From NCBI GenBank assembly GCA_011800155.1, contig CM022372.1, forward strand, positions 2,790,001 through 2,854,000: a stretch of DNA of 64,000 nucleotides, written 5' to 3'. Below, one piece after another: positions 22,745-32,044 of the stretch. Under the pieces are notes generated by a model that saw only the letters and a list, made by a program, of their open reading frames with translations, ran no database searches and was not told where the DNA came from. Position 1 is the first letter of the stretch. Each line of letters opens with the position of its first letter. The DNA is from Flammulina velutipes. Its lineage: Eukaryota > Basidiomycota > Agaricomycetes > Agaricales > Physalacriaceae. Position numbers and translations under genes: made by a program.

Positions 22745-22781
22745 GCGGCGGCTGTGCCGCCGCGCGCCAGAAAAAAATCCC
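22745..22781 (+). repeat. GC-rich hairpin followed by A-run
   Basis: GCGGCGG-CTGTG-CCGCCGC (22745-22763, perfect 7 bp stem), then CGCGCCAG and seven A. A similar arrangement in reverse, a seven- or eight-T run before GCGCG-CTCCG-CGCGC, is at 35703-35727 near the other end of the element. Role unknown. Confidence 0.4.
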
Positions 22782-22788
22782 AAAACGG

Positions 22789-23268
22789 GCGGGAAATTTA
22801 ATCCGGGAAATGGTTCCTGTACACCACACTGTGCTCGGCGACCACGTATTAGTCTGCGTGTGAAGAGAGGTGCTCTCACGCTAGCACCGAATCATATTAT
22901 ACAAATATGCCGTGTGTGGCGCACACAATTCGTATCCGACCCAAAAGATGCGGGAAACGGGAATAGTCGTAGTTTATTGTAGTACTATAACGAATATACA
23001 CCTCCTTCAATAGTATTTGTCTCTGGGACATTGCTTTCCCACATAATTCATGTGTGGCGTAGCGGTCGGGCGGGCGGGCGGGCATTAGGACCGGGGGGGC
23101 AGGAAATATATTAATGCCGCTCCCGCAGCCACTCATACATCTTTCTTTGAGCGGAGACCACGTGCACACCTGCGGAAGCACGCAAAAATGCGTGTGTGGC
23201 GGGTAGGCGGGGAAAATACTCGTGTGAGCGGGAAAAAAGCTCGGGCAGGCGGGAAATGGAGCGGGAAA
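22789..23268 (+). repeat. cluster of GCGGGAAA repeats
   Basis: Exact copies at 22789, 22950, 23228, 23249 and 23261, plus near copies at 22803 (CCGGGAAA) and 23207 (GCGGGGAAA), all in the same orientation. The stretch also holds four GGGC units at 23065-23083 and repeated GTGTGGCG. It lies between the left end and the 3' end of the first cargo gene. The motif equals the E2F-type consensus on one strand, but here more likely serves the transposon. Confidence 0.6.
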
Positions 23269-23436
23269 AGTCGCATGGTCAGTTGCCGCTGTGGTACCTC
23301 CCAGGCGGTACACAAGGAGCGACACAGCGGCATCACTCTCCAAAACATTCCACGGAATCGGTCGAATAAAACTGGGAACGGAGGCCTGAGGATAGCGCGA
23401 TGCAAAGACAGATTTTATTTATATGGTCTACACTCA

Positions 23437-23992
23437 TCAGAGATGCAGCGCCGTTAAGTCGATATCGCCCTCGCTCGCGGAATAGAAACTTTCCTCGCTG
23501 GCCTCATCATCTTCAGACTCCTCAGACCCAGACACCTCCTTCTCATTCTCCCGCAAGCTGTCCCCCTCCTTTTCCACATCCTCATCTTCGTCTGAAGACA
23601 CGACTGCTGTTAAGGTCAGTGTCGACCGAAAATCAAGACAGACACGCACCGATGTAAACCTCGTCGTTACTTGCCCTCCTGACATAAACCTCGTCGCTAC
23701 CTCCTAGATCGCCCAGCTCGCTCGGTTCCCAATATTCCAGCTCCACGGGGGCCCAGAATCTAATCAACCCCTGTTTGTAGAGGATATGTTCGTTGTGGTT
23801 GAGGCGAACCAACTCCAATTCCCCCGCGCGTCGTTCCAGCCAACAATCTCTTTCTGATAACTCGCGCAGAGCACGTTCTTCCCTCTCCAATCGCTCGGCA
23901 GTCGCATCCAGGGGAGGCGTAGGGAGGCCAATTGTCGCGTTGAGCAAAGGTGAAGGTGGCGGCGATGGATTCGCAGCCGACGAGGTAGCCAT
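23437..23992 (-). CDS. KDZ cargo: small acidic coiled-coil-like protein
   Basis: Two exons; start 23992 (MATSSAANPSPPPSP), stop 23437-23439, about 165 aa. The N-terminus is Ala/Ser/Pro-rich. The middle (ATAERLEREERALRELSER) is a charged helix likely to coil. The join across the intron at about 23607-23649 (DEVYI to AVVSSDEDED) keeps the frame and leads into a Glu/Asp/Ser-rich tail (EESEDDEASEESFYSASEG). I do not recognise a family. Lies 3' of the larger cargo gene on the same strand, separated by 184 bp. Confidence 0.55.
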
Positions 23993-24176
23993 ATTGGACA
24001 GCGACAGACGTTGCAAAGTCCAACATGACGTACGGACACGCCTCGGTATATACATACGTACAAACGACGGGAACCGAAGAGAAAGATAGCGTACAAGAAA
24101 GATATCGTACAAGAAAGGTACCGTACAAAAACTCGGCGTGCAAAAAATAGTTTATATGACAAGAGCAAAAAAGGCC

Positions 24177-26601
24177 TCAAGCGGCAGAGAGACCCGTAAG
24201 GACCCAAGATACGTCCTCAACAGCAGCCATCCACTCACCCAAAGCCAAAACATCATCTCCACATGCGCGCCCCCACCATCCAAGCAGCGCAAGTGTCGTG
24301 AAGTGACCGTTGAGCCCGCGTGTCTGCAAGGCACCCCAGCTGCTACCATCCTTGACAATCGGACGATGACGCTCACGGAGTGGACAATCCTCAGCAGAAA
24401 CGCCACGCCAATCAGGTTGCATTCCTGCCCACCATGCCCAAAATCCGTTGGCGACATCCCTCACCTGGCTGGGCAACTCAGGATCAATCCGACGAGCATT
24501 TTGCAGCCATAGATGGACGAAGGGAGGGCGAGAGCGCGATGGCAGCGGTTTCCCAGCCCAGGTCCCATTTCCCTCCATCTCCAGATATACGTCAATCAGC
24601 GACTCCCAAAGGGGCTCCGCCAGCTGGAAGCCGCGAATGTAGGCCTCGGCGTGAACGAGGAGCTTGGGGGTGATACCAGCAATATCCTTCTTTCCAACAG
24701 TCTTGCGCCCATCCTTCTTTCCCACGGGCAGACCAGCTGAGGCGGTAGCGCCAGAAGGAACAGCGGGAGGAAGGTCCGGGATTTTCGAAGCCGGACTGTC
24801 GCCGAAAGGGTGTTCGGAGTCAAGAGGCCCACACGTCGGGATGACCACTTGCAGCGGCGTAGCAGGCGGGACATCGTCCTCCAGCAAGGCAGGATCAATG
24901 ACAGTGTTGTCGAGCGGGCTTTCCTTGTTGGTAAGGTCTTCCAAAGGGCAGCGTGGAGAAGTGGGGGCAGCCTGCTTGGTACACGTCCGAGTTGGGCGGG
25001 GAGAACACGGAGGACGGACACCGGTGTTTTCGTCGTCACCGTCGTCGTCGCTGTCAGAGGATTCGCTAGCGCTAGATTCTTCATCCGCATCCGCGCCCTT
25101 CTGAGTGTTGCGAGTGCGACGCTTCTTCCGTGGGCTGTCCCGATTTTGGCGCCCTCTCTTCTTCGTGCTCTTGCTGTTCGCGATGATAGTAGGAGACGAA
25201 GCCACTGGCACTCCCAGCGACATCTGGGGCTCTGAACTCAATGTCGCGGAGCCCGCAGAAGGCCCGTTGACCACGAAGTTACTACCAGCAACGTTCCACG
25301 GGTTTTGCTGCCGCATGAACATGGGTAGTGCTGCCGGCATAACGCTGCCCGGAAGGGCGCGTTCCTCTTGTTCTGCGTAGGCTAAGGGTAAGATCAGCAC
25401 AGACCTCGAGTGCGCATCCAGATGACATACAGAAACACTCCATGGCGAACTCGCCAATGCAAGCCTCAGCCATCTTGCGTCGTCGATTGCCACGCTCCCC
25501 TCCTGCCGTGGCGAACGTCTGTGGAATGGCCGATTTATCATTTCCCACATGCAGTCTATCATCAAACGGTCAGAACGAATCCGAGAGTTTATTTTGACCA
25601 ACGTACGAGATAACGTTGACCTGGCCGCCTCTGCGAGGCTCTGGTCCAGCATAAAAGAACGAAACATTCCCTCCCAGAAGATTTGATAAGCCTTCGAGCA
25701 GCGGCTGCATGGTATTGGCCAGACCATCTAACGCCCTAGGTCATGTTAGAAACGAAAGAGAGAACCAAGGCTAGCGACGTACTCTTGCGTTTCCGCGGGC
25801 TCAAGGCGACTGGGCAGAAGACCACCCTCAGCCTTTTCTTTTGCAACCTGAGCAGCATCCTGCTTCGCGCGCAGTGCCCAATACTTTTTCTCGTCGTCCG
25901 GGAGCTCCTCGAATGCCCTCCGCACCTTGTTTGCTGCTTCATCCACGCGTGCAGTCTTCCCACTCTTCCCCGTTTCCGCAAATTCCTGATTAAATTCGTC
26001 GCGAATCGAGGCAAAGGCCTCCGAGGAATACATTTGCTGGGGGGTTCGACCGCGCTGGCGATGGATTTTGACGTCGCTGACTTTCGCCAGCAAGGACGCG
26101 ACAGGATTTTTGGCTATCTGAGCCTTCGTCATCTTGTTAACTGGCTCCGCCTTGTTCCAGCTATTTTCGAAGTAGTTTCGAATCCCCTGCGAAAAAAATT
26201 AACGAGTTACTTGCGAAAGGGGATGGAGTTACGCACGGTAGTCAAACGGGCGATGATGGCAGACTTGAATTCCATGACGCTGGGGGGCAAGGCCGCCTCG
26301 TCGTAGACCACTGCGGGATTCGGTTCGACGTCCATCGCTAACCACCACGGATAGGCCTGGCAGAACGCGTTGAAAACTCCATCCGAGTACTCGCGTCCGA
26401 GATTTTTGCCTTTGGCACGTTTATCTTGGAAGGTGGGTAGGCGTTCTTCGAGGTACAGGCGGCGGGAGCCTTTGAGCCAACCTCTTTTGAATGGACGTAG
26501 GTCTGCAGGCGTTGACGGCCTAACGGAGGTAAGTCAGCGTGTGTGCGAAATCATGATGCTGTAACATACAGGGTCATCATTTCCTCGGTGCTGGCGGTCA
26601 T
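24177..26601 (-). CDS. KDZ cargo: large PWWL-domain protein, mushroom mobile-element family
   Basis: Multi-exon gene, roughly 700 aa. It starts MTASTEEMMTL (26601) and, after an intron, RPFKRGWLKGSRRLYLEERL. Recognisable blocks: the N-terminal AYPWWLAMDVEP; a helical stretch reminiscent of an HMG box (RTPQQMYSSEAFASIRDEF ... AFEELPDDEKKYWALRAK), family not proven; GNVSFFYAGPEPRRGGQVNV; a long basic/acidic low-complexity linker with a nuclear-localisation-like KKRGRQNRDSPRKKRR; and a C-terminal block (FVHLWLQNARR, GFWAWWAGMQPDWR, FTTLALLGWWGRA, EWMAAVEDVSWVL) ending at 24177. Proteins of this layout recur in Agaricomycete genomes, to my knowledge without a known function. Its PWWL block is shared with the two small genes downstream in this element. 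Probably nuclear and DNA-associated; inference. Confidence 0.6.
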
Positions 26602-26812
26602 TTTATATCGCGGCTAGTCGCGTTGAAGTTATCAAGCGCGTAGGTACTAGGACTTGTGGTAAGTACTGGTCCGGGCTGACAGTGAGACGCTGCAAATTTT
26701 TTGACAGCTGAGCGTCACGTGTGCGTAGAACTTCGTAGGCGGTATCGTTATTCGGAACAAGATATATATATATACACCACTCCGTACAAAAGAATTGACT
26801 GGGCGGCGCGTC

Positions 26813-27392
26813 TTATACTTGAAAGACATCTTGAAGAGGCCCTTTAACGTATGCTACAGGGGGGCGCGGGTTGGGTGAGGGATGGACTCCACTGCAATGA
26901 CAGGCATGGTCGGAACTGCAAAATGCCAGGCCAAAAAGGTCTTCAAAGACGCGGATTTGATGGGAAGCGAGACGGTAATTCCAGGCGAACTCCAGGTGGG
27001 CTTCTATCCACTAATGCCAGTAGACATCGTCAGTGATAGCTACAATTCGAACTGAAGAGAAACACACCTGCTGGATGAGGTAACATCTCTCCTCCTTGTG
27101 CTTCGCCATACCGCGTCCTGCTGGTTCTATGTAAGCCTTTCCCTCTTCGGGCTCCAACTCTTCTGGCAACCACCACGGAAACTTCTCCAGGTACAGGAGG
27201 TACACCGCACGTATGTGGGCATCGACGTGGTTGGTCGAATCGGTTTGTTTCTCGCGCAACACGAAATAGACGGTGCAATGTGAGTCAAGGAAGCGTTTAC
27301 GCTCACCCTTGAAGCTGTGGAACAGAGATTAACGCAAAGCAAAAGAACAAGGAAGACAAGACGACGAACTGATAGAACGTATACGGAGGCAT
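26813..27392 (-). CDS. KDZ cargo: PWWLP/DHACxC protein A (tandem paralogue)
   Basis: Three exons, 155 aa. It starts MPPYTFYH at 27392 with an intron inside the eighth codon, then KRFLDSHCTVYF, YLEKFPWWLPEELEP, a second intron, and WIEAHLEFAW, VFEDLFGLAFCSSDHACHC; stop 26813-26815. Intron positions and phases are the same as in gene B next to it, and residues line up along the whole length, so they are tandem duplicates. The FPWWLPE block also matches the N-terminal part of the large cargo protein. The C-terminal C-x3-H-x-C-x-C cluster could bind a metal. No export signal. Function unknown. Confidence 0.65.
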
Positions 27393-27566
27393 AGCTGATG
27401 GTTGAAGCCAACTTGGGTCACACATCAATTTTCGCGAATCACATCAGTCATTTATTTACAGGACGAAAAATGTACAGTATGAACTATACAAAAAAAGGGA
27501 TGTAAAAAAACACTGCGCGAACACGATAGGTACAAGAAATACTGTCCAATCCAGACGGTGGGATAT

Positions 27567-28115
27567 CAGTCATGTTTATGAACGTCCTGTAACGCCTCTG
27601 GCACATAGGTAACGGGAGCCCTTGGATCACCGCAGGCGCACGCGTGGTCTACCTGGCAGAATGCCATCCCAAATTGGTCCTCGAAGGTGCGAACCGCATG
27701 AGCGAGAACACGATGACCCCACGCGTACTCCAGATGAGCTTGAATCCACTATCAAGAAGGGATGAGCCCAACGAAAGATGAACAGAGAAAGACAACGGAC
27801 CCCCTGCACGCGTAACGTCGCCTCTGCTCTCTGCCTTGGCACGTCTGGCCCCGTCGGTTCCACGTAAATCTTGGGGTCCCTGGGCTCAACGCTTTCAGGC
27901 AACCACCACGGAAACGCCTCGAGGAAGACAACGGAGACGGCCTCAACACAGATGCGGGCTTGAGCGTTCTTGGATCTTTGGCGCATGGCGAAATACATGG
28001 CGCATTGACCGTCCAAGAACAATTTCCGCAGGCCAGTGAAACTAAAGATTAATGTTGAAGCAGATGCTTAAAAAGACGGAAGGGGAACGTACTGGTGGTA
28101 GTCATAGACAGGCAT
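27567..28115 (-). CDS. KDZ cargo: PWWLP/DHACxC protein B (tandem paralogue)
   Basis: Three exons, 148 aa, paralogue of gene A. It starts MPVYDYHHFTGLRKLFLD at 28115, then FLEAFPWWLPESVEP, WIQAHLEYAW, RTFEDQFGMAFC and QVDHACACGD; stop 27567-27569. Both introns fall at the same places as in A. The tail after the Cys cluster differs (APVTYVPEALQDVHKHD). Both copies are open, which argues for selection or recent duplication. No known domain recognised. Confidence 0.65.
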
Positions 28116-29738
28116 GGCTAACAGAGCGATGGTAGCAGTGGTGGTTGGTGGAGGTGATGGTTGAAAATTTAGTTAGCTCGAACCGAACAGCGAGCAAAAA
28201 GTCTGACCAAAAACTCCGTCGGCCGTTGGCAACGCCTACATAATAGGCACGTCCTATGACCCGCCGCTGCTACATTGCGCGTGTTTCCAGTTCATGTCTG
28301 TCTTGCCTGCTGGAAGGAAAGTCGGTCTTGCAGCACTACGGCTCGACAGTTGGTCGTGATGGTGGGAGTAAGACAAGGCGGCACCACCATCAAGCGACGC
28401 CATCAAATGTCTCTAAATATAACCTGAACTTCCGTGGTAAGTTTCCCACCGCAGACCAATCGTTCACTCATTCTAGAGCTCACGACAGTCTAATTGCCTG
28501 GTTTGAGGTTGCATAACTCTTTTGTATTGTATGCCAATGCATTTCCGACATTTCCCCAATAACCGGACCACCCACCGAGCGCACCTCGACCAATTACTTA
28601 CTTCATTCTCATCTTGCGTACAGGAATATGAATGCCTTTCGTTCCCATTAGACTTTTATTAGACGCTAACTCGTTAGGGCCAGAAATGATATAATTGTAG
28701 CGGGACGAAGGTCGCAAATAGGTTAGTAACACTCGTTAAGCCCCTGTACTATGAAGGATTGACCACAGGAGCAATGTAGAAAGACTTTTAAATTTCCCAA
28801 ATTTCCAAGGTACTGATCCGGCGATTTCCATCTACTAGACGGCTATTCGTTACTAGACGGCTATTCGTTACTAGACGGCTATTCGTCACTAGATGGCAAC
28901 CCATCAATGGCCAAACCCAGGCCCCACCGAAGACCAAACAAAGCCATCTTAGTATTGCCCACCACTGTCGTCTACTCTCTGAGCACCGACTCCCGCGACT
29001 GGATCCTCAAGTAACGTCTCCTGCTGGTATGTCTTGTATCTTCATATCTTACATATTCCCTTTTTCCCTCGTCTTCGCCGTATGCCTTCATGCCGCCTCT
29101 ACGCGGTTCAACCAGGGACTGCGCTAGAGGACTGTTAGCTGGCATGTCTCGTTCCCGAGGGCGTCTTCTTTCTCTCTTTCTGGGTGTTAGTAGCCTGGCT
29201 CTGACGTGTTTCCAGCCCAGCTATTCTAGGTGTCGATTTCCGCCGGACCAATGTTCTGTCGCCGCCAACGCTGCTTGCCTGTGCTGGAAGGGAAACATGA
29301 GCGGGATGGATGATGCGCAAATGTACTGGCACGTCGCTCAAAGGTATGCCTTCCCTTTAGTCCCTCCATCACCTGAGCTCATTGCCGTCACCAGCGTCTA
29401 CGAATTTTGCGCCAGTCCAAGCGTCGCTGTCGACGCTCACTCAGCTACCTCTACGTCCGAGCATCACTTTTGCTGAAGGTGAAAATAATGCGCCCAAGTC
29501 CGAACTGTATGTGAGTGTCTCTGTCTGGCCAGATATTATCTGACTCTTTCCCTTAGAGATATTATGTCGTCATGTAGCAAGCCAACTGGATAAAGCAATG
29601 GTTTCTCTTTGCATGGATAGAAATAGATAGTATTTGTACGCCTGTAGGACTCGGAGCAAGATCCTTTTCTTCTCACACATGTGACCCGGTTGGATTTGCG
29701 ATCATCGTTTGGCGTCGTCTTTTTCTTTCCGAATTGCC
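28116..29738. other. 1.6 kb non-coding centre of KDZ element
   Basis: Divergent spacer between the minus-strand cargo block and the plus-strand block. Frames at 28256-28516 and 29090-29476 were examined and not accepted. It contains the 18 bp tandem repeat at 28837-28896. Likely holds promoters for both arms. Confidence 0.45.
28837..28896 (+). repeat. 18 bp tandem repeat, three copies
   Basis: AGACGGCTATTCGTTACT at 28837-28854 and 28855-28872, a third copy with one change (TCACT end) at 28873-28890, then a partial AGATGG. Located in the central spacer of the KDZ element. Confidence 0.9.
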
Positions 29739-30413
29739 ATGGGCCGCAAGAAATTGTACAAGGACGAGGATGAACGGCTGGAAGCCGAGCGTGCCCGTAA
29801 ACGGGCTTGGTATCATCGGTGCGATCTCATATCCTCTCATGGTACTGGAAAACTGACTGCGCAGCAGCAATCGCGAGGAGCAACAAGAGAAAATGCGGCG
29901 CTACTATGACAAGAAATCAGGCGGAGATCGAGTCCGTCCCGCAGTCCAGCCTGTCCGAGCAAGCGCCCCCATTCCGTACGTGTGTTTCCATTATGTGACC
30001 TCAGCTCGCTAATTTTGTGCACTAGTATCGTCAACGAAGCTGCCATTCGACGCCATATCCGACGCATTCGCGTGCAAGATGGATGCATGACAGCCACTGT
30101 GGGCCCGTCCCTTTGCAAATACGCCAAAACGCTGCTCGAGCAGTACAAGTCCTTGGACAGAGAGGACGGCCGCCTCCTTTTCATCGACTTTGTCGCCGAA
30201 TACAACACTCTTCTCGCCGCAATCGAGGTCGATTTGGAATGCATCAAAGAGGAGGGCGGGATTCTGCACAATGCCTGGAAGGAGGGAGCGGCCACGCGGG
30301 ACAAATTTGCCCGCATGCTAGAATACGTTGAGGATATGTTAGGGTGGGCGGAGAAACATAAGCTGCGTAACGCCGCCAAAAATAGAGCCTTGTTATTTCA
30401 ACAGTCTTCATAG
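29739..30413 (+). CDS. KDZ cargo: basic MGRKK helical protein
   Basis: Three exons, 191 aa. Start ATG at 29739 (MGRKKLYKDEDERLEAERAR), joined across an intron ending at 29867 to NREEQQEKMRRYYDKK, so residues 1-45 form a basic, highly charged helix of bZIP-like composition. A second intron (29973-30026) leads to IVNEAAIRRHIRRIRVQDG, followed by an all-helical C-terminal part (SLCKYAKTLLEQY, LLFIDFVAEYNTLLAAIE, MLEYVEDMLGWAEKH). Similar MARKK/MGRKK-starting proteins occur beside KDZ transposases in mushrooms in my recollection. DNA binding by the N-terminus is likely but inferred. The next gene begins with the same five residues. Confidence 0.6.
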
Positions 30414-30469
30414 ATCTATCAATATTGTCGCTTCGTCAGCCGCTACACTCAGGATTCTGTACGCGACGA

Positions 30470-30477
30470 TGCGCCAC
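30470..30477 (-). promoter_or_regulatory. GTGGCGCA motif upstream of cargo gene
   Basis: Exact 8-mer (TGCGCCAC on plus) about 160 bp upstream of the ATG at 30633. Confidence 0.25.
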
Positions 30478-30632
30478 ACTTGCACTGCCACCGTGCCACC
30501 GCCACTTACGTGCGTAGAGTGCGCTTCTAAACCTTGATTAGGGTACTGTACAGGAGCAATTCAGACTCCGGTCGACGCTATCGCGTTTGGTACCCTCACA
30601 TTTTACAATCAAGCTCAAGCTTCTGCACATCC

Positions 30633-31767
30633 ATGGGTAGGAAAAAAAGCAAGGTGCTCATCCGCGGACAAGCGTTGCTCTTCACCCCGATTGCTCCCAA
30701 GGTATGCATTCTCTGACCTGTGCATCTTTTTTTAATCTCCCACTTAGGGCCTGTTGGGAGACATGAAATCGTTCTTACTGCCGTACGCCACTGGTTTCGT
30801 TCGTGTACGCGGGAATCCACACCTGGAAATCGGAGGACTTCGGGGATTCCGGAAAAAGCTGTTCACTGCTTTCGATGTCGAATTTCGTCAGGCCCGTGAG
30901 CTGGATGAAGGGGAACTCGCGTTCAAACTTCGTCTTCGCCGCCGCCGTTTGGTGAGGATGTTCCTTGCGTATGCAGGAGATTGGCTAACAATTTTCTAGG
31001 GTCTCATCTGGCCAGGCCTTATGTGGGCTGTAGAAATGCTGAGGTATCGCCGGACCAAGTATGGTCTTTGGCGCCCCATCGATATGTCTAATTTGGAGGC
31101 CAACGATCGCCCAAAAGGCCCGCGCCCGTTGCCAAAGCAAGCAGGAAAGGGCTACACGAGCTCTCGCATGCTCCCTGCCAGGCCGAAGGGTGTCATTATT
31201 CCTGACAGTCCACGCAAGGCGCGAGCCAAACCGAGTCACTCCTCTCCGGTCAAGGGAGAGAACCGCGCTGCATTGCTTCCCAACAGTCCCCGTAAGCCGC
31301 GTGCGACGACGTCGCCGCGCCCGTCCACGACTCCCTCTCCAGCACGTTCGCCCTCCTCCGAGAGGTTGTCGCCCCCTCCTCCTGATGTGTCAATCAAGAG
31401 GGAGAGCTCATCCCCCCAAATCGCAATGGAGAGGGAGCGGTCGTCCTCGCCTATCTATATCAAGAGGGAGCGGTCGTCCTCACCATTGGACTATCCTTCC
31501 TCTCCGTCGTCGTTTTCATCGCTTTCCCCATCCCCTGTCGCGGGCTCTCGTTCAGGCTCTCCTGACAGCGAGGCGTCGTCGTCGTCGTCGTCTGGTCGGT
31601 CACCCCCGAGGTACGACCCCTCCCGTTACCCCGATTTCACTGGGATGACGCCGGGGATGGTCTCTCACACATACGCGAGATATTTGGCCGACCACCCCCG
31701 CGACCCCGAGGATCATATGCTGGTTTGTGGCATTGTACGTGGCTTGATGTCCGGTCCTCCTAGGTAA
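30633..31767 (+). CDS. KDZ cargo: MGRKK protein with Ser/Pro/Arg-rich tail
   Basis: Three exons, about 345 aa. MGRKKSKVLIRGQALLFTPIAPK joins at an intron from 30701 to GLLGDMKSFLLPYATGFVRV, then RGFRKKLFTAFDVEFRQARE. A second intron (30955-31000) leads to GLIWPGLMWAVEMLRYRR. From about residue 120 the chain is disordered: repeated IPDSPRKARAKP / LPNSPRKPRATT units, three repeats around RERSSSP, and a serine run from GTC/TCG triplets near 31580. The end is more ordered (YPDFTGMTPGMVSHTYARYL). SPRK repeats are typical of AT-hook-like or histone-tail-like DNA contact. Function unknown; probably nuclear. Confidence 0.55.
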
Positions 31768-32044
31768 ACATTGGGGTCGGTAGAAATTGTAATAGAGTAT
31801 ATACATAGTAAACCGCATTAAATTTAGTTGTACCGTAGCTTCATTTAGAGTGTCCCGTAAAAATTACAATGTTTTCTCTATCAGCATGCGAACGTAGGCC
31901 ATATCGGCAACGCCGATAAGCCAGCCAAAGGCTGGTGTTGGCCACGGATCGCAGCTGGTTGCGTGGGAACATTCAACAACTGATACTGATGGCGGGTTAG
32001 GGTCTGTTTACAACCTCCTCGTACTTATTCCACGGGTCCTCCTA

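Noticed and set aside
28256..28516. 86-codon frame in the KDZ spacer
   Set aside because: Biased low-information composition, no introns or homologue recognised.
29090..29476. Possible secreted protein in the KDZ spacer
   Set aside because: The frame starts without a good signal peptide, has no splice-supported continuation and no family pattern.
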